DNA of 64,000 nt from Hyunsoonleella ulvae (lineage in GTDB: Bacteria > Bacteroidota > Bacteroidia > Flavobacteriales > Flavobacteriaceae), in assembly GCF_016827605.1 (NCBI RefSeq), contig NZ_JAEPJQ010000004.1, positions 186,001-250,000 of the forward strand. The letters are read 5' to 3'. Made by a program: the position numbers and the translations under genes. Positions 45,301 to 54,211 of the stretch are shown here, one piece after another; position 1 is the stretch's first letter; every line of letters starts with the position of its first letter. The notes under the pieces are model-generated. The model made no database searches. It was not told the DNA's origin and was given only the letters and a program-made list of their open reading frames with translations.

Positions 45301-47332
45301 TACCGTCTGGGGTGGCACTTATCGTTACGCTGTCTGTTGTTAAGGTCACGGTGTCCGCATCGGCGGTCAGTGTCCCAGCATCGGCCGTACAGGCCTCTAC
45401 CATTACCGGGGCGCCCGCTGCATCCAAGGACGCACAGATACCTGCTGACCCTACCAGGTTTAATACGTCTACGCCTGTGGTAGAGCCAAACGCTACCACG
45501 CCTAGATCCAAAAAGTTCGCACTGTCAGGTCTGCCATCGTATACCAATGTGTGGATGGTATACTTTCCTGGTGCCTCTACATCGAAGCTTGGCTCTGGGC
45601 CTACGGCTTCTATTACTAAATTATCTCCTGAGGTCAGTACAAAGATCTTGCTGTAGTAATCTGGCACTACTATGTTGCCGTCTGGGGTGGCACTTATCGT
45701 TACGCTGTCCCCTGTTAAGGTCACGGTGTCCGCATCGGCGGTCAGTGTACCAGCATCGGCCGTACAGGCCTCTACCATTACCGGGGCGCCCGCTGCATCC
45801 AAGGACGCACAGATACCTGCTGCTCCTACCAAGTTTAATACGTCTACGCCCGTGGTTACGCCAAACGCTACCACGCCTAGATCCAAAAAGTTCGCACTGT
45901 CAGGTCTGCCATCGTATACCAATGTGTGGATGGTATATTTCCCCGCTGACTCTACATCGAAGCTTGGCTCTGGGCCCACGGCTTCGATCACTAGATTATC
46001 CCCTGAGGTCAGTACAAAGATCTTGCTGTAGTAATCTGGCACTACTATGTTGCCGTCTGGGGTGGCACTTATCGTTACGCTGTCCCCTGTTAAGGTCACT
46101 GTGTCCGCATCGGCGGTCAGTGTACCAGCATCGGCCGTACAGGCCTCTACCTTTACCGGGGCGCCCGCTGCATCCAAGGACGCACAGATACCTGCTGCTC
46201 CTACTAGGTTTAACACGTCTACCCCTGTGGTAGAGCCAAACGCTACCACGCCTAGATCCAAAAAGTTCGCACTGTCAGGTCTGCCATCGTATACCAATGT
46301 GTGGATGGTGTATTTCCCCGCTGACTCTACATCGAAGCTTGACTCTGGGCCCACGGCTTCGATCACTAAATTATCCCCTGAGGTCAGTACAAAGATCTTG
46401 CTGTAGTAATCCGGTACTACTATGTTGCCATCAGGGGTGGCACTTATCGTTACGCTGTCCCCTGTTAAGGTTACTGTATCGGCATTGGCTGTTAGGGTTC
46501 CTGCATCGGCTGTACAAAATCCTAAGGTTGCCGATATACCTGTTACATCTAAAGCTGCACATAAATTATTAGCTGCCACTAAAGCTAAAACATCTCCTCC
46601 TGTTGTCTCCCCGAAGCTTACAACACTTAAATCTAAAAAATTTGCACTATCTGGTCTGCCATCATATATCAATGTATGCACTGTGTATTTACCTCCCTCC
46701 TGTACTGTAAAATTAGGTGTTATATTAACTTGTTCTATAACCAGATCATCGCCAGAAGTTAGTACAAAAATTTTACTGTAACCCTCTGGAACAACCACAT
46801 TGTCGTTTGGAATAGCTTCAATACTACCTGTTCCTCCTTCAGTAGATGCTGAAATACCACTAAATGTACCTGCATCGGCAGTACAAATTGGTCCGTGATC
46901 CTCTCCAATAGTAATTACGACTTTTATGGTGTCACATTTAAAGCCAAAAGCGTGATCAAACTTATATAAGTTCGCCTTAACTTCAAATGTTCCTGTTCCA
47001 AGATGCCAAGATCCATTACCAGCTGGAAAGGTATAGGGTAAAGTATTCTCAATTATGCTATACGATTGGTGTGTTTCTAAATTTACAACGGTGTATTTAA
47101 CGCTTTCCGAATATCCATCAACATTTAGGTTGACGTAGAAATGTTCTGGCAGGTTATTAATATTGTATACACCATTATTTTCAATAGCCACCTTTTCATG
47201 ACCATTAGAGAACTCGAGTCCTGTAATGTGTCCGCAATCGGTGTCTGCTGAAAGCTGAGATGAAAACAATAAAAATGTAAAAAAAGATAATAATACTAAC
47301 TTGGGGTTTTGGAAGGATAATTTTTTCTTCAT
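42398..47332 (-). CDS. Giant repetitive T9SS-secreted surface protein
   Basis: A 1644-residue exported protein. Signal peptide (about 1-30) and a roughly 120-residue N-terminal domain (GHITGLEFSNGHEK...) precede eleven related units of about 110-125 residues, each beginning CTADAGT or similar and containing YSKIFVLTSGDNLVIEAV, GKYTIHTLVYDGR and a conserved CASLD near the end. Units 2-5 are almost identical; units 9-11 are divergent. The C-terminal tail (from about 1560, VRFYPNPVVNNLNVEIR...KIVIEK) is a T9SS type A sorting domain. Likely a surface stalk or adhesin; ligand unknown. Single Cys residues at unit boundaries could form cross-links. Confidence 0.8.
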   Translation of the reverse strand: MKKKLSFQNPKLVLLSFFTFLLFSSQLSADTDCGHITGLEFSNGHEKVAIENNGVYNINNLPEHFYVNLNVDGYSESVKYTVVNLETHQSYSIIENTLPYTFPAGNGSWHLGTGTFEVKANLYKFDHAFGFKCDTIKVVITIGEDHGPICTADAGTFSGISASTEGGTGSIEAIPNDNVVVPEGYSKIFVLTSGDDLVIEQVNITPNFTVQEGGKYTVHTLIYDGRPDSANFLDLSVVSFGETTGGDVLALVAANNLCAALDVTGISATLGFCTADAGTLTANADTVTLTGDSVTISATPDGNIVVPDYYSKIFVLTSGDNLVIEAVGPESSFDVESAGKYTIHTLVYDGRPDSANFLDLGVVAFGSTTGVDVLNLVGAAGICASLDAAGAPVKVEACTADAGTLTADADTVTLTGDSVTISATPDGNIVVPDYYSKIFVLTSGDNLVIEAVGPEPSFDVESAGKYTIHTLVYDGRPDSANFLDLGVVAFGVTTGVDVLNLVGAAGICASLDAAGAPVMVEACTADAGTLTADADTVTLTGDSVTISATPDGNIVVPDYYSKIFVLTSGDNLVIEAVGPEPSFDVEAPGKYTIHTLVYDGRPDSANFLDLGVVAFGSTTGVDVLNLVGSAGICASLDAAGAPVMVEACTADAGTLTADADTVTLTTDSVTISATPDGNIVVPDYYSKIFVLTSGDNLVIEAVGPEPSFDVESAGKYTIHTLVYDGRPDSANFLDLGVVAFGSTTGVDVLNLVGSAGICASLDAAGAPVMVEACTADAGTFSGISASTGGGTGSIEAIPNDNVVVPEGYSKIFVLTSGDDLVIEQVNATPNFTVQEGGKYTVHTLVYDGRPDSANFLDLSVVTFGETTGGDVLALVAANNLCAALDVTGISATLGFCTADAGTIAANADTVILTGDSVTISATPDGNIVIPEGYSSIFVLTSGDNLVIEAVDSEPSFAVTAPGKYTIHTLVYDGRPDSANFLDLGVVEFGVTTGVDVLNLVGSAGICASLDATGAPLMVEEACTADAGTLTANADTVTLTGDSVTISATPDGNIVIPEGYSSIFVLTSGDNLVIEAVDSVPSFVVTAPGKYTIHTLVYDGRSDSANFLNLGIVNFGATTGGDVLEVVMYNNLCASLDVNGAMFTVIEAEGCTASAGTLASTATEICSTGETIISAQPNGDAVVPNDYSTLYVLTEGDELIIRQIANVPEFNVIGGGDFTIHTFVYPTGLDLSGVVPNETTGFDVNGLLIQGGGELCASLDVAGAPVSIINPDAGTLTANADTVTLSGGSAMISATPNGDINVPIEYSVLYVLTQGTELLIRQVGGSPEFTVNEAGNYTIHTLVYPTGLDLSGVVPNETTGFDVNGLLIQGGGSLCASLDVAGAPVMVENEEEICEASSGKMYAPKPIQCLDRNGATIAAKFYEQPNVPEGFAQLYVLTEAFSLTILQVSATPEFSVNHQGFYRIHSLVYNPDTLDLSVVQLGKTTGFDVVNLVAENNICASLDVRGAISLVIGSKWFCYFFNKYRARHWKNKSGKGTNDEDLAGYIDTYNSYEEFEASFVEQNDQVRFYPNPVVNNLNVEIRLFDNEEMSYNIMDIRGRMIMSGSAEALKSGKFTLNTNQFSKGMYVVNFVSEFRTITKKIVIEK
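45016..46515 (-). repeat. Four tandem 375-bp units of high GC within the giant surface gene
   Basis: The string CGTACAGGCC or its relatives recurs at 45011, 45386, 45761, 46136 and (diverged) 46511, exactly 375 bp apart. These units (125 residues each) are nearly identical in DNA and much richer in G+C (about 50% in a sampled line) than the rest of the gene and window. This points to recent amplification or gene conversion of a unit with foreign-like codon use. Confidence 0.85.
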
Positions 47333-47682
47333 TTTTTGCTGTTTATGTTTTTCGATATAAAGTTAAACAAAAATAATTATGTTTAACTTTTATTTAGATT
47401 ATTTAAACAAAAAATAAGACAAATAACGACGATATGCTATATATGAAAGATTTTTCGTTTCTATTGAAAAGAAAAATAAATACAATTTAGGTAAAAATAT
47501 AGCTTATAAATTTCAAATGATAATCATATGATTTTCAAATAATTGAAAATGCAGGCCGTTTAATTAATCTACGTGAGTTTAACTTTAACATATGGAAAAA
47601 CATATGGTTATTTTAGACGCTCACATTTTCCATGCAAAAGTTTGCATCTCATAAAGCACTAGATGCCTCTAGATGTTAATGC
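47333..47682. other. Intergenic region upstream of the giant surface gene
   Basis: A 350-base AT-rich gap between two minus-strand genes. No gene seen. Notable: an inverted repeat ATGCAAA-AG-TTTGCAT at 47632-47647, close to the argS stop, which may be a weak terminator or operator, and a CATATG-GAAAAA-CATATG pair near 47590-47607. Confidence 0.4.
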
Positions 47683-49794
47683 TTACATTCTACTAGGAAC
47701 ATCTATACCTAAAACACTAAACGCATTTTTAATAGTATTGGCTACAGTATTAGATAATTGTACCCTAAACAGTTTTTCGTTTTCATTTTTTGCACCCAAA
47801 ATGGAAACGTTTTGATAAAAGGAATTAAACTCTTTAACCAGATCATAAGTATAGTTTGCAATTAACGCAGGGCTATGTTGTGTAGCTGCATTTTGAATTA
47901 CTTCTGGAAATAATTGTATCTGTTTAATGAGTTCTCGTTCTTTATCGTGGAGCGGTAAATTAAGATCTATTGACGCTGAGTTTGATACCTCTGCTTTTCG
48001 TAATATGGATTGAATCCTAGCATATGTATATTGTATAAAAGGTCCTGTATTTCCTTGAAAATCTATAGACTCTTTTGGATTAAACAAAATACGCTTTTTA
48101 GGATCTACTTTTAATATGTAATATTTTAACGCCCCTAGACCAATGATTTTGTAGAGTTGTTGTTTTTCTTCATTTGAATATCCGTCAAGTTTACCCAACT
48201 CTTCTGAAATTTCTTCAGCAGTTTTAGCCATATCTTCGATAAGATCGTCTGCATCAACTACTGTGCCTTCTCTACTCTTCATTTTACCACTTGGTAAATC
48301 TACCATGCCGTAGCTTAAATGGTATAAGTTTTCAGCCCAATCAAATCCTAACTTTTTCAGAATTAAAAATAGTACCTTAAAGTGGTAGTCTTGCTCATTA
48401 CCCACTGTATAAACCATACCACCAACATCTGGATAATCCTTTACACGTTGAATAGCTGTACCTATGTCTTGAGTCATATAAACTGCAGTTCCGTCTGCTC
48501 TCAATACTATTTTTTTATCAAGACCATCTTCAGTTAAATCACACCAAACCGATCCATCTTCTTCTCTATGAAATACTCCAGATTTTAAACCTTCTGCAAC
48601 AAATTCTTTTCCCAATAAATAGGTATTACTTTCGTAATATAATGCATCAAAATCTACACCTAGAGTTTTATATGTCTCTTCAAAACCATCATACACCCAA
48701 CCATTCATTGTTCTCCAAAGCGTAACGGTTTCTTTATCTCCCGCCTCCCATTTACGGAGCATCTCTTGAGCTTCTTTTTGAATCGGGGTAACGTTTTCAA
48801 GTTCTTTTAGTAGAATTTTGAATATTACCCTAGAGTTATTATTTGGAAATTTAATCTCTTTACTCTTTATATAATGCAGAACGTTTTTGCTTTCAGAAAT
48901 AAAATCTGATTTTATTCTATTAATGTAATCGAAATCATATTTTTTTAATAAAAACTTAAATTTTAAACTCTTTCCTGACGATAACAACTTAATATAGTTA
49001 CTATCTAATCGTTTGTATGCCAAATAATTTTGAAACGCTTTTTCGTAAGCTTTTGTTATTAAATGAACTTTTTCAGATTTATTTAGATTGCCTAATTTGT
49101 GAGCATATAAATTTTTCTTTTTTTTGATATTTTCAAACTCATAAACCGCTTGTCTGAATATTTCTTTTAACTCATAATTCAAAATTTCATTATACTTCAC
49201 ATAATAGTTCCCAACTAGTTTATCACCTTTTAAACCTGTACTTTCTGGAGTTTCTCCATTTCCAAATCGCTTCCAAGCCAACATACTTTTACAAATATGA
49301 ATCCCCCTATCATTGATTATCTGGGTTTTATAAACCTTTTTACCTGAAGCTTTTAAAATTTCAGCTACACTATACCCTAAGAGGTTATTTCGAATATGCC
49401 CTAAATGTAATGGTTTGTTGGTATTTGGTGATGAATACTCTACCATAATAGACCTTTCGTCTTCTTTTGGGGTCACTAAACCATATTTCTCTTTACCTTT
49501 TATGCTTTCAAAGAAATTAAGGTAATAAACATCACTAATTTCTATATTTAAAAACCCCTTTACAACGTTAAACCCTTTTACCTCATCTACATGTTTTACA
49601 AGGTAATCTCCTATAACTTGTCCTATTTGTACTGGGTTTCCTTTTATAAATCGTAACATAGAGAAAATAACCACGGTAATATCTCCAGTAAACTCCTTTC
49701 TTGTTGCTTGGAATTCTATGGATTCTAACGCTACATCGAACTGCTCTGAAACAGCCTTTTTAATTTGATTTGATAAAATATCTTGAAAGCCCAT
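47683..49794 (-). CDS. argS: Arginyl-tRNA synthetase with a large lysine-rich insertion
   Basis: A class I aminoacyl-tRNA synthetase attaching Arg to tRNA-Arg. It has the HIGH-type motif HLGH (about 130-133), GKVYKTQIINDRGIHICKSM-like catalytic segments, the KMSK-equivalent KMKSREGTV and a C-terminal DALR anticodon domain. From ATG 49794 it is 703 residues, against a typical 580-600. The excess is an insertion at about residues 204-337 (DNA 48786-49185), lysine-rich and lower in GC than its flanks; it separates GNYYVKY from PIQKEAQEMLRKWE, which are about 35 residues apart in relatives. The start was chosen because a -7 element (49816-49823) lies just upstream. Confidence 0.93.
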   Translation of the reverse strand: MGFQDILSNQIKKAVSEQFDVALESIEFQATRKEFTGDITVVIFSMLRFIKGNPVQIGQVIGDYLVKHVDEVKGFNVVKGFLNIEISDVYYLNFFESIKGKEKYGLVTPKEDERSIMVEYSSPNTNKPLHLGHIRNNLLGYSVAEILKASGKKVYKTQIINDRGIHICKSMLAWKRFGNGETPESTGLKGDKLVGNYYVKYNEILNYELKEIFRQAVYEFENIKKKKNLYAHKLGNLNKSEKVHLITKAYEKAFQNYLAYKRLDSNYIKLLSSGKSLKFKFLLKKYDFDYINRIKSDFISESKNVLHYIKSKEIKFPNNNSRVIFKILLKELENVTPIQKEAQEMLRKWEAGDKETVTLWRTMNGWVYDGFEETYKTLGVDFDALYYESNTYLLGKEFVAEGLKSGVFHREEDGSVWCDLTEDGLDKKIVLRADGTAVYMTQDIGTAIQRVKDYPDVGGMVYTVGNEQDYHFKVLFLILKKLGFDWAENLYHLSYGMVDLPSGKMKSREGTVVDADDLIEDMAKTAEEISEELGKLDGYSNEEKQQLYKIIGLGALKYYILKVDPKKRILFNPKESIDFQGNTGPFIQYTYARIQSILRKAEVSNSASIDLNLPLHDKERELIKQIQLFPEVIQNAATQHSPALIANYTYDLVKEFNSFYQNVSILGAKNENEKLFRVQLSNTVANTIKNAFSVLGIDVPSRM

Positions 49795-49815
49795 TAAAAC
49801 TAAATTATTAGGCGG

Positions 49816-49823
49816 CAAAGATA
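49816..49823 (-). promoter_or_regulatory. argS promoter -7 element TATCTTTG
   Basis: An exact TAnnTTTG match on the minus strand ending 21 bases before the chosen argS ATG. It rules out an upstream TTG start at 49818. Confidence 0.6.
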
Positions 49824-50203
49824 GAAAGATTTTAATCTATTCTCTAAGAATTGCACAGGCTATTGGTTGATAAGTTTAACATAAAAAAGTAGGTACTTTT
49901 CCCTTTAAATTAACATTTTATAATACCAGCATGCATTTCATCGACAAAAGTGTCGTTTTTCTATGTTTTTTGCACTTAATCTATTCGTCGATTTTTCCCA
50001 AAAAAACAGCTCGCTTTTCATCTAATTTTTTGGTAGAAAAACCCATAAATTAGAATATAAAACGGCTTTTTACAACTTTTGTTTACCGAAGCTATTATTA
50101 CACAAAGAATTGATCTTTTATAAAACCCCTAAAGACAACTTGATTTCCCTCAACCAAGCTTCTTTAAATAATAGCTTTTGCAAAAGCTATAATTAAGCGC
50201 TGT
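49824..50203. other. Divergent regulatory region between argS and the TPR kinase
   Basis: AT-rich, no gene. It holds ATGCATTTCATCG (49931-49943), the same 13-mer as at 12565-12577, followed by a small hairpin CGACA-AAAG-TGTCG with a T-tract (49942-49960) and TTTTTTGCACTTAATC, which resembles the -33 region of the 12656 gene promoter. It probably contains the kinase promoter and a shared regulator site. Confidence 0.35.
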
Positions 50204-52273
50204 ATGAGGAGAAATATTACTCTCATTTTACTTTTTCAAGTATTTTTTGGTTTTACCCAAACCAAAGAACTAGACAGCCTATCCATAACTTTAGGATTTG
50301 AAACTAACGACTCTCTCAAAGTTGATACATCCCTTAAAATAATAAAGATTCTTTACAACTCTGGAGATTATGAACGTGCGCTTAAGTATATTAAGTTAAG
50401 CGACCAACTTTCTACGAGCATTAATTATGATAAGGGTACTGCAAAAACCACCTATTACAAAGCATTGATTTATGCTGAAAAGAATGATTACATAAATGCC
50501 ATGGATGGCTATACCAAAGCTAAAGCCTTATTTAATAAACTTAAGGATACGCTAAATATAGCCAAGGTTAACAACAGTATTGGCCTAATTGAAATGGAAC
50601 GTGGCAACTTTAGCAGGGGACTGCAATATTCCTTATCTGCGATACACGAACTAGAACGTAGGGGTTTAAGCCATGAACTACGTTCCGCTTACACTAGTCT
50701 TGGAGAAACATATTATAAGCTTGATGCTGTAGATAAATCTATAGCCTATAATTTAAAAGCGCTAGATATACAAGAACAACTAAATGATTCTATAGGAATT
50801 AGTAATTCTAGCTTGCTTTTGGCAGAGCTATATTCTAAATCCAAAGAACATAGAAAAGCTATAGAGTTTTATGAAAAGGTCTTGAACAGCACTAAAGGTA
50901 AAACTGATGCTATTAGAAGTAATGTTTTACCAAAATTGGGTGGAGAATATTTAGAGTTTAACGATTATGTATCGGCAGGTAAATACTTGATTGAAGGCTT
51001 ATCTTTAAATAGAAAAAGTAAGAACAAAGCAAATCTAGTTATTACCCTAAATAACCTTGGCAAGTTAAACTTAAAACAAGGAAGATTACGTACAGCCGGA
51101 CAACAATTGTTTGAAGCTGGTACTTTAGCAAAAAAGATAAATAACCCTAATGAGCTTTTAAAATATTACGGCTTAATGAAAGCTTTAGATTCTACCTCTA
51201 AAAGATTTGATAGAGCTTTTGTTTGGCAACGCCGCTATTATAATCTAAGAGATAGCCTTAACACTTCCAAGGTAAAAGCCATTACTAAAACTCCCGACAT
51301 TGCCATTAAAGACTTAAGTCTAAATTTTGACCAAAAGGAAGAGGCAAAAACTGAAACTGTCATAAATACGCCTACCGATATTGAACGGGAAGACAAACTT
51401 CGCAAATTTAAACTCTTCTTTTACATTTTATTGGGCATTCTTGCTATAGTATCCATATTTCTGGTTTTAATATATTTAAAACGAAACCATAGCTTAAGAT
51501 ATGTGCATGAGCTTGAAGAAAAAAACCTAAAAATACAATTACAAAACGAAGCGTTTGTTGAACAAACCCAACACTTAGAAAACGTAAACAATGTAAAGGA
51601 TAAATTATTTTCTATAGTTTCTCATGATTTAAAAGATTCTTTATCTTCCATAAATGGCTTTATTGACTTACTTAGAGATGGTTCTTTATCAAGGGAAGAA
51701 TTTGATAATTTGATACCTGAATTGAGTGAAAACGCTAATAATGCTTCGTTACTCTTATTTAATTTATTAAACTGGTCTAAGTCTCAAATGCAGTCTCTTA
51801 AACCAAGTCCTAGCCTGTTTGATATTCAAGAGGTGTTTGAAGAAAAGATAAAACTTGTTGAACAACGTTTAGAAAGCAAGGGTATTGAACTTATTGATCA
51901 CTCGCTTAGGGACTTTGCCTATGCTGACAGGAGTATGATTGAGATTGTAATTCAAAATCTTCTAGCTAATGCCCTAAAGTTCTCCAGAAAAGGAGACAAA
52001 ATTACAGTTTCTAACCATATAAGCAATGGTAGCTGTATCATTAGTATCGCAGATACTGGTATAGGTATACCTAAACATAATTTAGAAAAACTTTTTAAAA
52101 ATAACACCTACTCTACAATGGGTACCAATAATGAAAAGGGTACTGGCCTTGGCTTATCTATCTGTAGAGAATTGGTAGAACTTAATGGTGGAAAAATTTG
52201 GGTTGAAAGTACTGTTAATGTGGGAAGTACATTCTATGTGCAATTACCCAAGTCTAAGCCTAATGGCGATTAA
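50204..52273 (+). CDS. Tetratricopeptide-repeat sensor histidine kinase
   Basis: A 689-residue membrane kinase. Signal peptide (1-20), periplasmic TPR array (about 45-350, e.g. YERALKYIKLSDQLS, HRKAIEFYEKVLN), transmembrane helix (about 403-425), coiled coil, HisKA domain with FSIVSHDLKDSLSS (His-474) and HATPase boxes (VIQNLLANALKFS, ADTGIGI, GTGLGLSICRELVE). It has no response regulator next to it, so the partner is encoded elsewhere. It is of the HisKA class, unlike the LytS-type kinases at 19-25 kb. Confidence 0.92.
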   Translation: MRRNITLILLFQVFFGFTQTKELDSLSITLGFETNDSLKVDTSLKIIKILYNSGDYERALKYIKLSDQLSTSINYDKGTAKTTYYKALIYAEKNDYINAMDGYTKAKALFNKLKDTLNIAKVNNSIGLIEMERGNFSRGLQYSLSAIHELERRGLSHELRSAYTSLGETYYKLDAVDKSIAYNLKALDIQEQLNDSIGISNSSLLLAELYSKSKEHRKAIEFYEKVLNSTKGKTDAIRSNVLPKLGGEYLEFNDYVSAGKYLIEGLSLNRKSKNKANLVITLNNLGKLNLKQGRLRTAGQQLFEAGTLAKKINNPNELLKYYGLMKALDSTSKRFDRAFVWQRRYYNLRDSLNTSKVKAITKTPDIAIKDLSLNFDQKEEAKTETVINTPTDIEREDKLRKFKLFFYILLGILAIVSIFLVLIYLKRNHSLRYVHELEEKNLKIQLQNEAFVEQTQHLENVNNVKDKLFSIVSHDLKDSLSSINGFIDLLRDGSLSREEFDNLIPELSENANNASLLLFNLLNWSKSQMQSLKPSPSLFDIQEVFEEKIKLVEQRLESKGIELIDHSLRDFAYADRSMIEIVIQNLLANALKFSRKGDKITVSNHISNGSCIISIADTGIGIPKHNLEKLFKNNTYSTMGTNNEKGTGLGLSICRELVELNGGKIWVESTVNVGSTFYVQLPKSKPNGD

Positions 52274-52277
52274 ACAC

Positions 52278-53213
52278 TTAAGTTTTAGGTAAAAACACTT
52301 CTGCCATCATACAACGGGCACTTCCGCCTCCACACGTTTCTATAATATCTAAACTACTTGACATAATTTTACAGTGTTTTTCAATTTTACCAATCTGTGT
52401 TATGGTCAGTGAATTATATGCTGATTGGCTCATAATTAAAAATAATTCATCATTATGTCCACGTAATTGAAGCATATTACCTGCAAAACTTACCACTTGA
52501 GCTTCTGTGATATCTATTATTTCCTTTCCACTGGATTTTAAATGATTGATAACGTTCTTTCGTTCTTTTTTATCATCAATACTACTCAAACAAATTACGG
52601 CAAAAGTTTCTGCAATACACATCATTACATTTGTGTGGTATATGGGTTTACGTATTCCACCTACCGTTTGGTTTGCTGTAAACACAATTGGAAAATACTC
52701 AAAGTCCTCACAAAACTCTATAAATAAATCCTCATCTGCCCGAGGAGACAATGCACAGTACGCTTTTTTGTTTACCCTATCTAAAATCACGCTACCGGTT
52801 CCTTCTAAAAAAACACCTTCTTCCTCAGCTGAAGTATAATCAATAATATGATGTATTGTAAAACCTTCCGATTCTATGGATGTTAAAATGTCCTCTCTTC
52901 GCTCTAAACGTCGATTTTCAGCAAACATAGGATACATACCAACATCCCCATTTTCGTGAAATGACACCCAATTATTTGGAAAAATTGAGTCTGGAGTATC
53001 GGTTTCAATTCTATCATCAACCACAATTACATTAACACCTATGCTACGAAGCTTTGCCACATAAGTATCAAACTCTTGTTGAGCTTTAGTATTGACTGCT
53101 TTGGGCAGCATATCTTTAATTTCGTTCTGGTAATAGTTGTTCACTACCGTTTGCTCATTCATCCTGAAATTAACAGGACGTACCATTAATATTGTATTTG
53201 TAGTTTGCGACAT
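52278..53213 (-). CDS. ctlX: CtlX-like amidinohydrolase (arginine/citrulline-related)
   Basis: A 311-residue member of the pentein/amidinotransferase superfamily, related to arginine deiminase and to the citrulline hydrolase CtlX. IFPNNWVSFH (about 77-86), FLEGTGSVI, the HTNVMMCIAE His segment and the catalytic Cys in CGGGSARCMMAE near the end are visible. Start taken at ATG 53213 (MSQTTNTILMVRPVNF); an upstream ATG at 53303 would overlap the preceding gene by 80 bases. It lies 10 bases behind another pentein enzyme, so the two probably act in one arginine-degradation step series. Confidence 0.8.
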   Translation of the reverse strand: MSQTTNTILMVRPVNFRMNEQTVVNNYYQNEIKDMLPKAVNTKAQQEFDTYVAKLRSIGVNVIVVDDRIETDTPDSIFPNNWVSFHENGDVGMYPMFAENRRLERREDILTSIESEGFTIHHIIDYTSAEEEGVFLEGTGSVILDRVNKKAYCALSPRADEDLFIEFCEDFEYFPIVFTANQTVGGIRKPIYHTNVMMCIAETFAVICLSSIDDKKERKNVINHLKSSGKEIIDITEAQVVSFAGNMLQLRGHNDELFLIMSQSAYNSLTITQIGKIEKHCKIMSSSLDIIETCGGGSARCMMAEVFLPKT

Positions 53214-53223
53214 ATTAGTACTA

Positions 53224-54138
53224 TTAATCCCTAAATAATGGTAACGTAGTACAGCGTAACAGCCCCTCTTGTTTCCCAATCTCTGAATATGGTACTTCTT
53301 CAACTTGAAAATCTTGCTCCCGTAACCAAGAGTTTAGTCTTGTAAAACTTTGTTCTGAGATAATTACATCTTCTGAAATTGAAAATACATTACTGTACAT
53401 GTGATACATTTCGTCTTTAGTAATTTCAAATACATTTTCCTTTCCAAAGAAATTTACCAACCACCTGTATTCACTTTCAACTAAAAATCCATTTTTATGG
53501 ATAATTGCTTTTCCTTTTCCAAGTGGATTAAAACAACAATCTAAATGCAATGCATTCTCACGAGGATTTGTATTAGATTTTCTAAGCTCAAAAGCTTTAA
53601 CTTTTTTGTTTGGAAACAAATCTTGAATGGCTTTAACAGCTTGAACATTTGTCCGTGCCGTAATTAGGTCTGGATAATCTTCTCCAGAATAAGTACCCAT
53701 AAAAATATAATCATTCCAAGGCATTACATCCCCTCCTTCAACATGACAATCCTCAGGAAGAATAATACGCTTATCCTCGGATACCTGATTCCATATATAA
53801 TCAATTGCATGTACTTCTTCTTCACGATGTGGTAAAATATTAGCCTCGATCATCATATCTTCAATCACAAAGGCTATATCTCGAGAAAATATCTGATTAC
53901 AGCCCTTTATAATATCTGGCCTGTAAACTTCAACGTCATATGCTCTGAATACTTTAAGAACGGCAGCCATTTCATCTAACATATCAGTTTCTTTAGGATA
54001 CGTCCCTGCTTTTATGTGTTCTATACTTTTAGGATCGTAACAATCTTCAATCTTTGGAATAGGCCCGTTACTTTCTGCTGTCCCCAGAACTACCTTTCTT
54101 AATCTTGAAGTTTCATTTTGTATGTTAAGTTTTAGCAT
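53224..54138 (-). CDS. Dimethylarginine dimethylaminohydrolase / amidinotransferase-family enzyme
   Basis: A 304-residue pentein-fold enzyme. FSRDIAFVIEDMMIEAN (about 83-99) and HVEGGDVMPW (about 132-141) match the Asp/Glu substrate-binding segments; HLDCCFNPLG holds the catalytic His; LLRCTTLPLFRD at the end holds the catalytic Cys. Related enzymes hydrolyse dimethylarginine or arginine to citrulline, or move amidino groups; the exact substrate is not decidable here. Start at ATG 54138 rather than 54162, because the latter adds residues not typical of the family. Confidence 0.82.
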   Translation of the reverse strand: MLKLNIQNETSRLRKVVLGTAESNGPIPKIEDCYDPKSIEHIKAGTYPKETDMLDEMAAVLKVFRAYDVEVYRPDIIKGCNQIFSRDIAFVIEDMMIEANILPHREEEVHAIDYIWNQVSEDKRIILPEDCHVEGGDVMPWNDYIFMGTYSGEDYPDLITARTNVQAVKAIQDLFPNKKVKAFELRKSNTNPRENALHLDCCFNPLGKGKAIIHKNGFLVESEYRWLVNFFGKENVFEITKDEMYHMYSNVFSISEDVIISEQSFTRLNSWLREQDFQVEEVPYSEIGKQEGLLRCTTLPLFRD

Positions 54139-54152
54139 ATGGTAAATATAAA

Positions 54153-54183
54153 AAAGCTTCATAACAACTATGTATGAAGCTTT
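54153..54183 (-). terminator. Terminator of gltA
   Basis: AAAGCTTCATA (54153-54163) pairs with TATGAAGCTTT (54173-54183). The minus-strand transcript ends in a T-tract, 29 bases after the gltA stop and just ahead of the pentein gene pair, whose promoter must lie within or after it. Confidence 0.8.
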
Positions 54184-54211
54184 AATATATTTTAAAAAAG
54201 TATTTTGCTTA

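Noticed and set aside
45016-46515. The GC-rich block as a horizontally acquired mobile element
   Set aside because: No mobility gene or terminal repeats; it is in frame with and homologous to the flanking units, so amplification inside the gene explains it better.
44052-46781. Series of long plus-strand ORFs, several of 119 codons with near-identical products
   Set aside because: They are antisense shadows of the tandem 375-bp repeats in the giant minus-strand surface gene. The repetition and openness come from the coding strand; products are Ser/Pro/Thr-rich without domain or start signals.
48786-49185. Intein or group I/II intron in argS
   Set aside because: The segment is in frame, too short, and lacks the Cys/Ser start and His-Asn end of inteins; no intron core seen.
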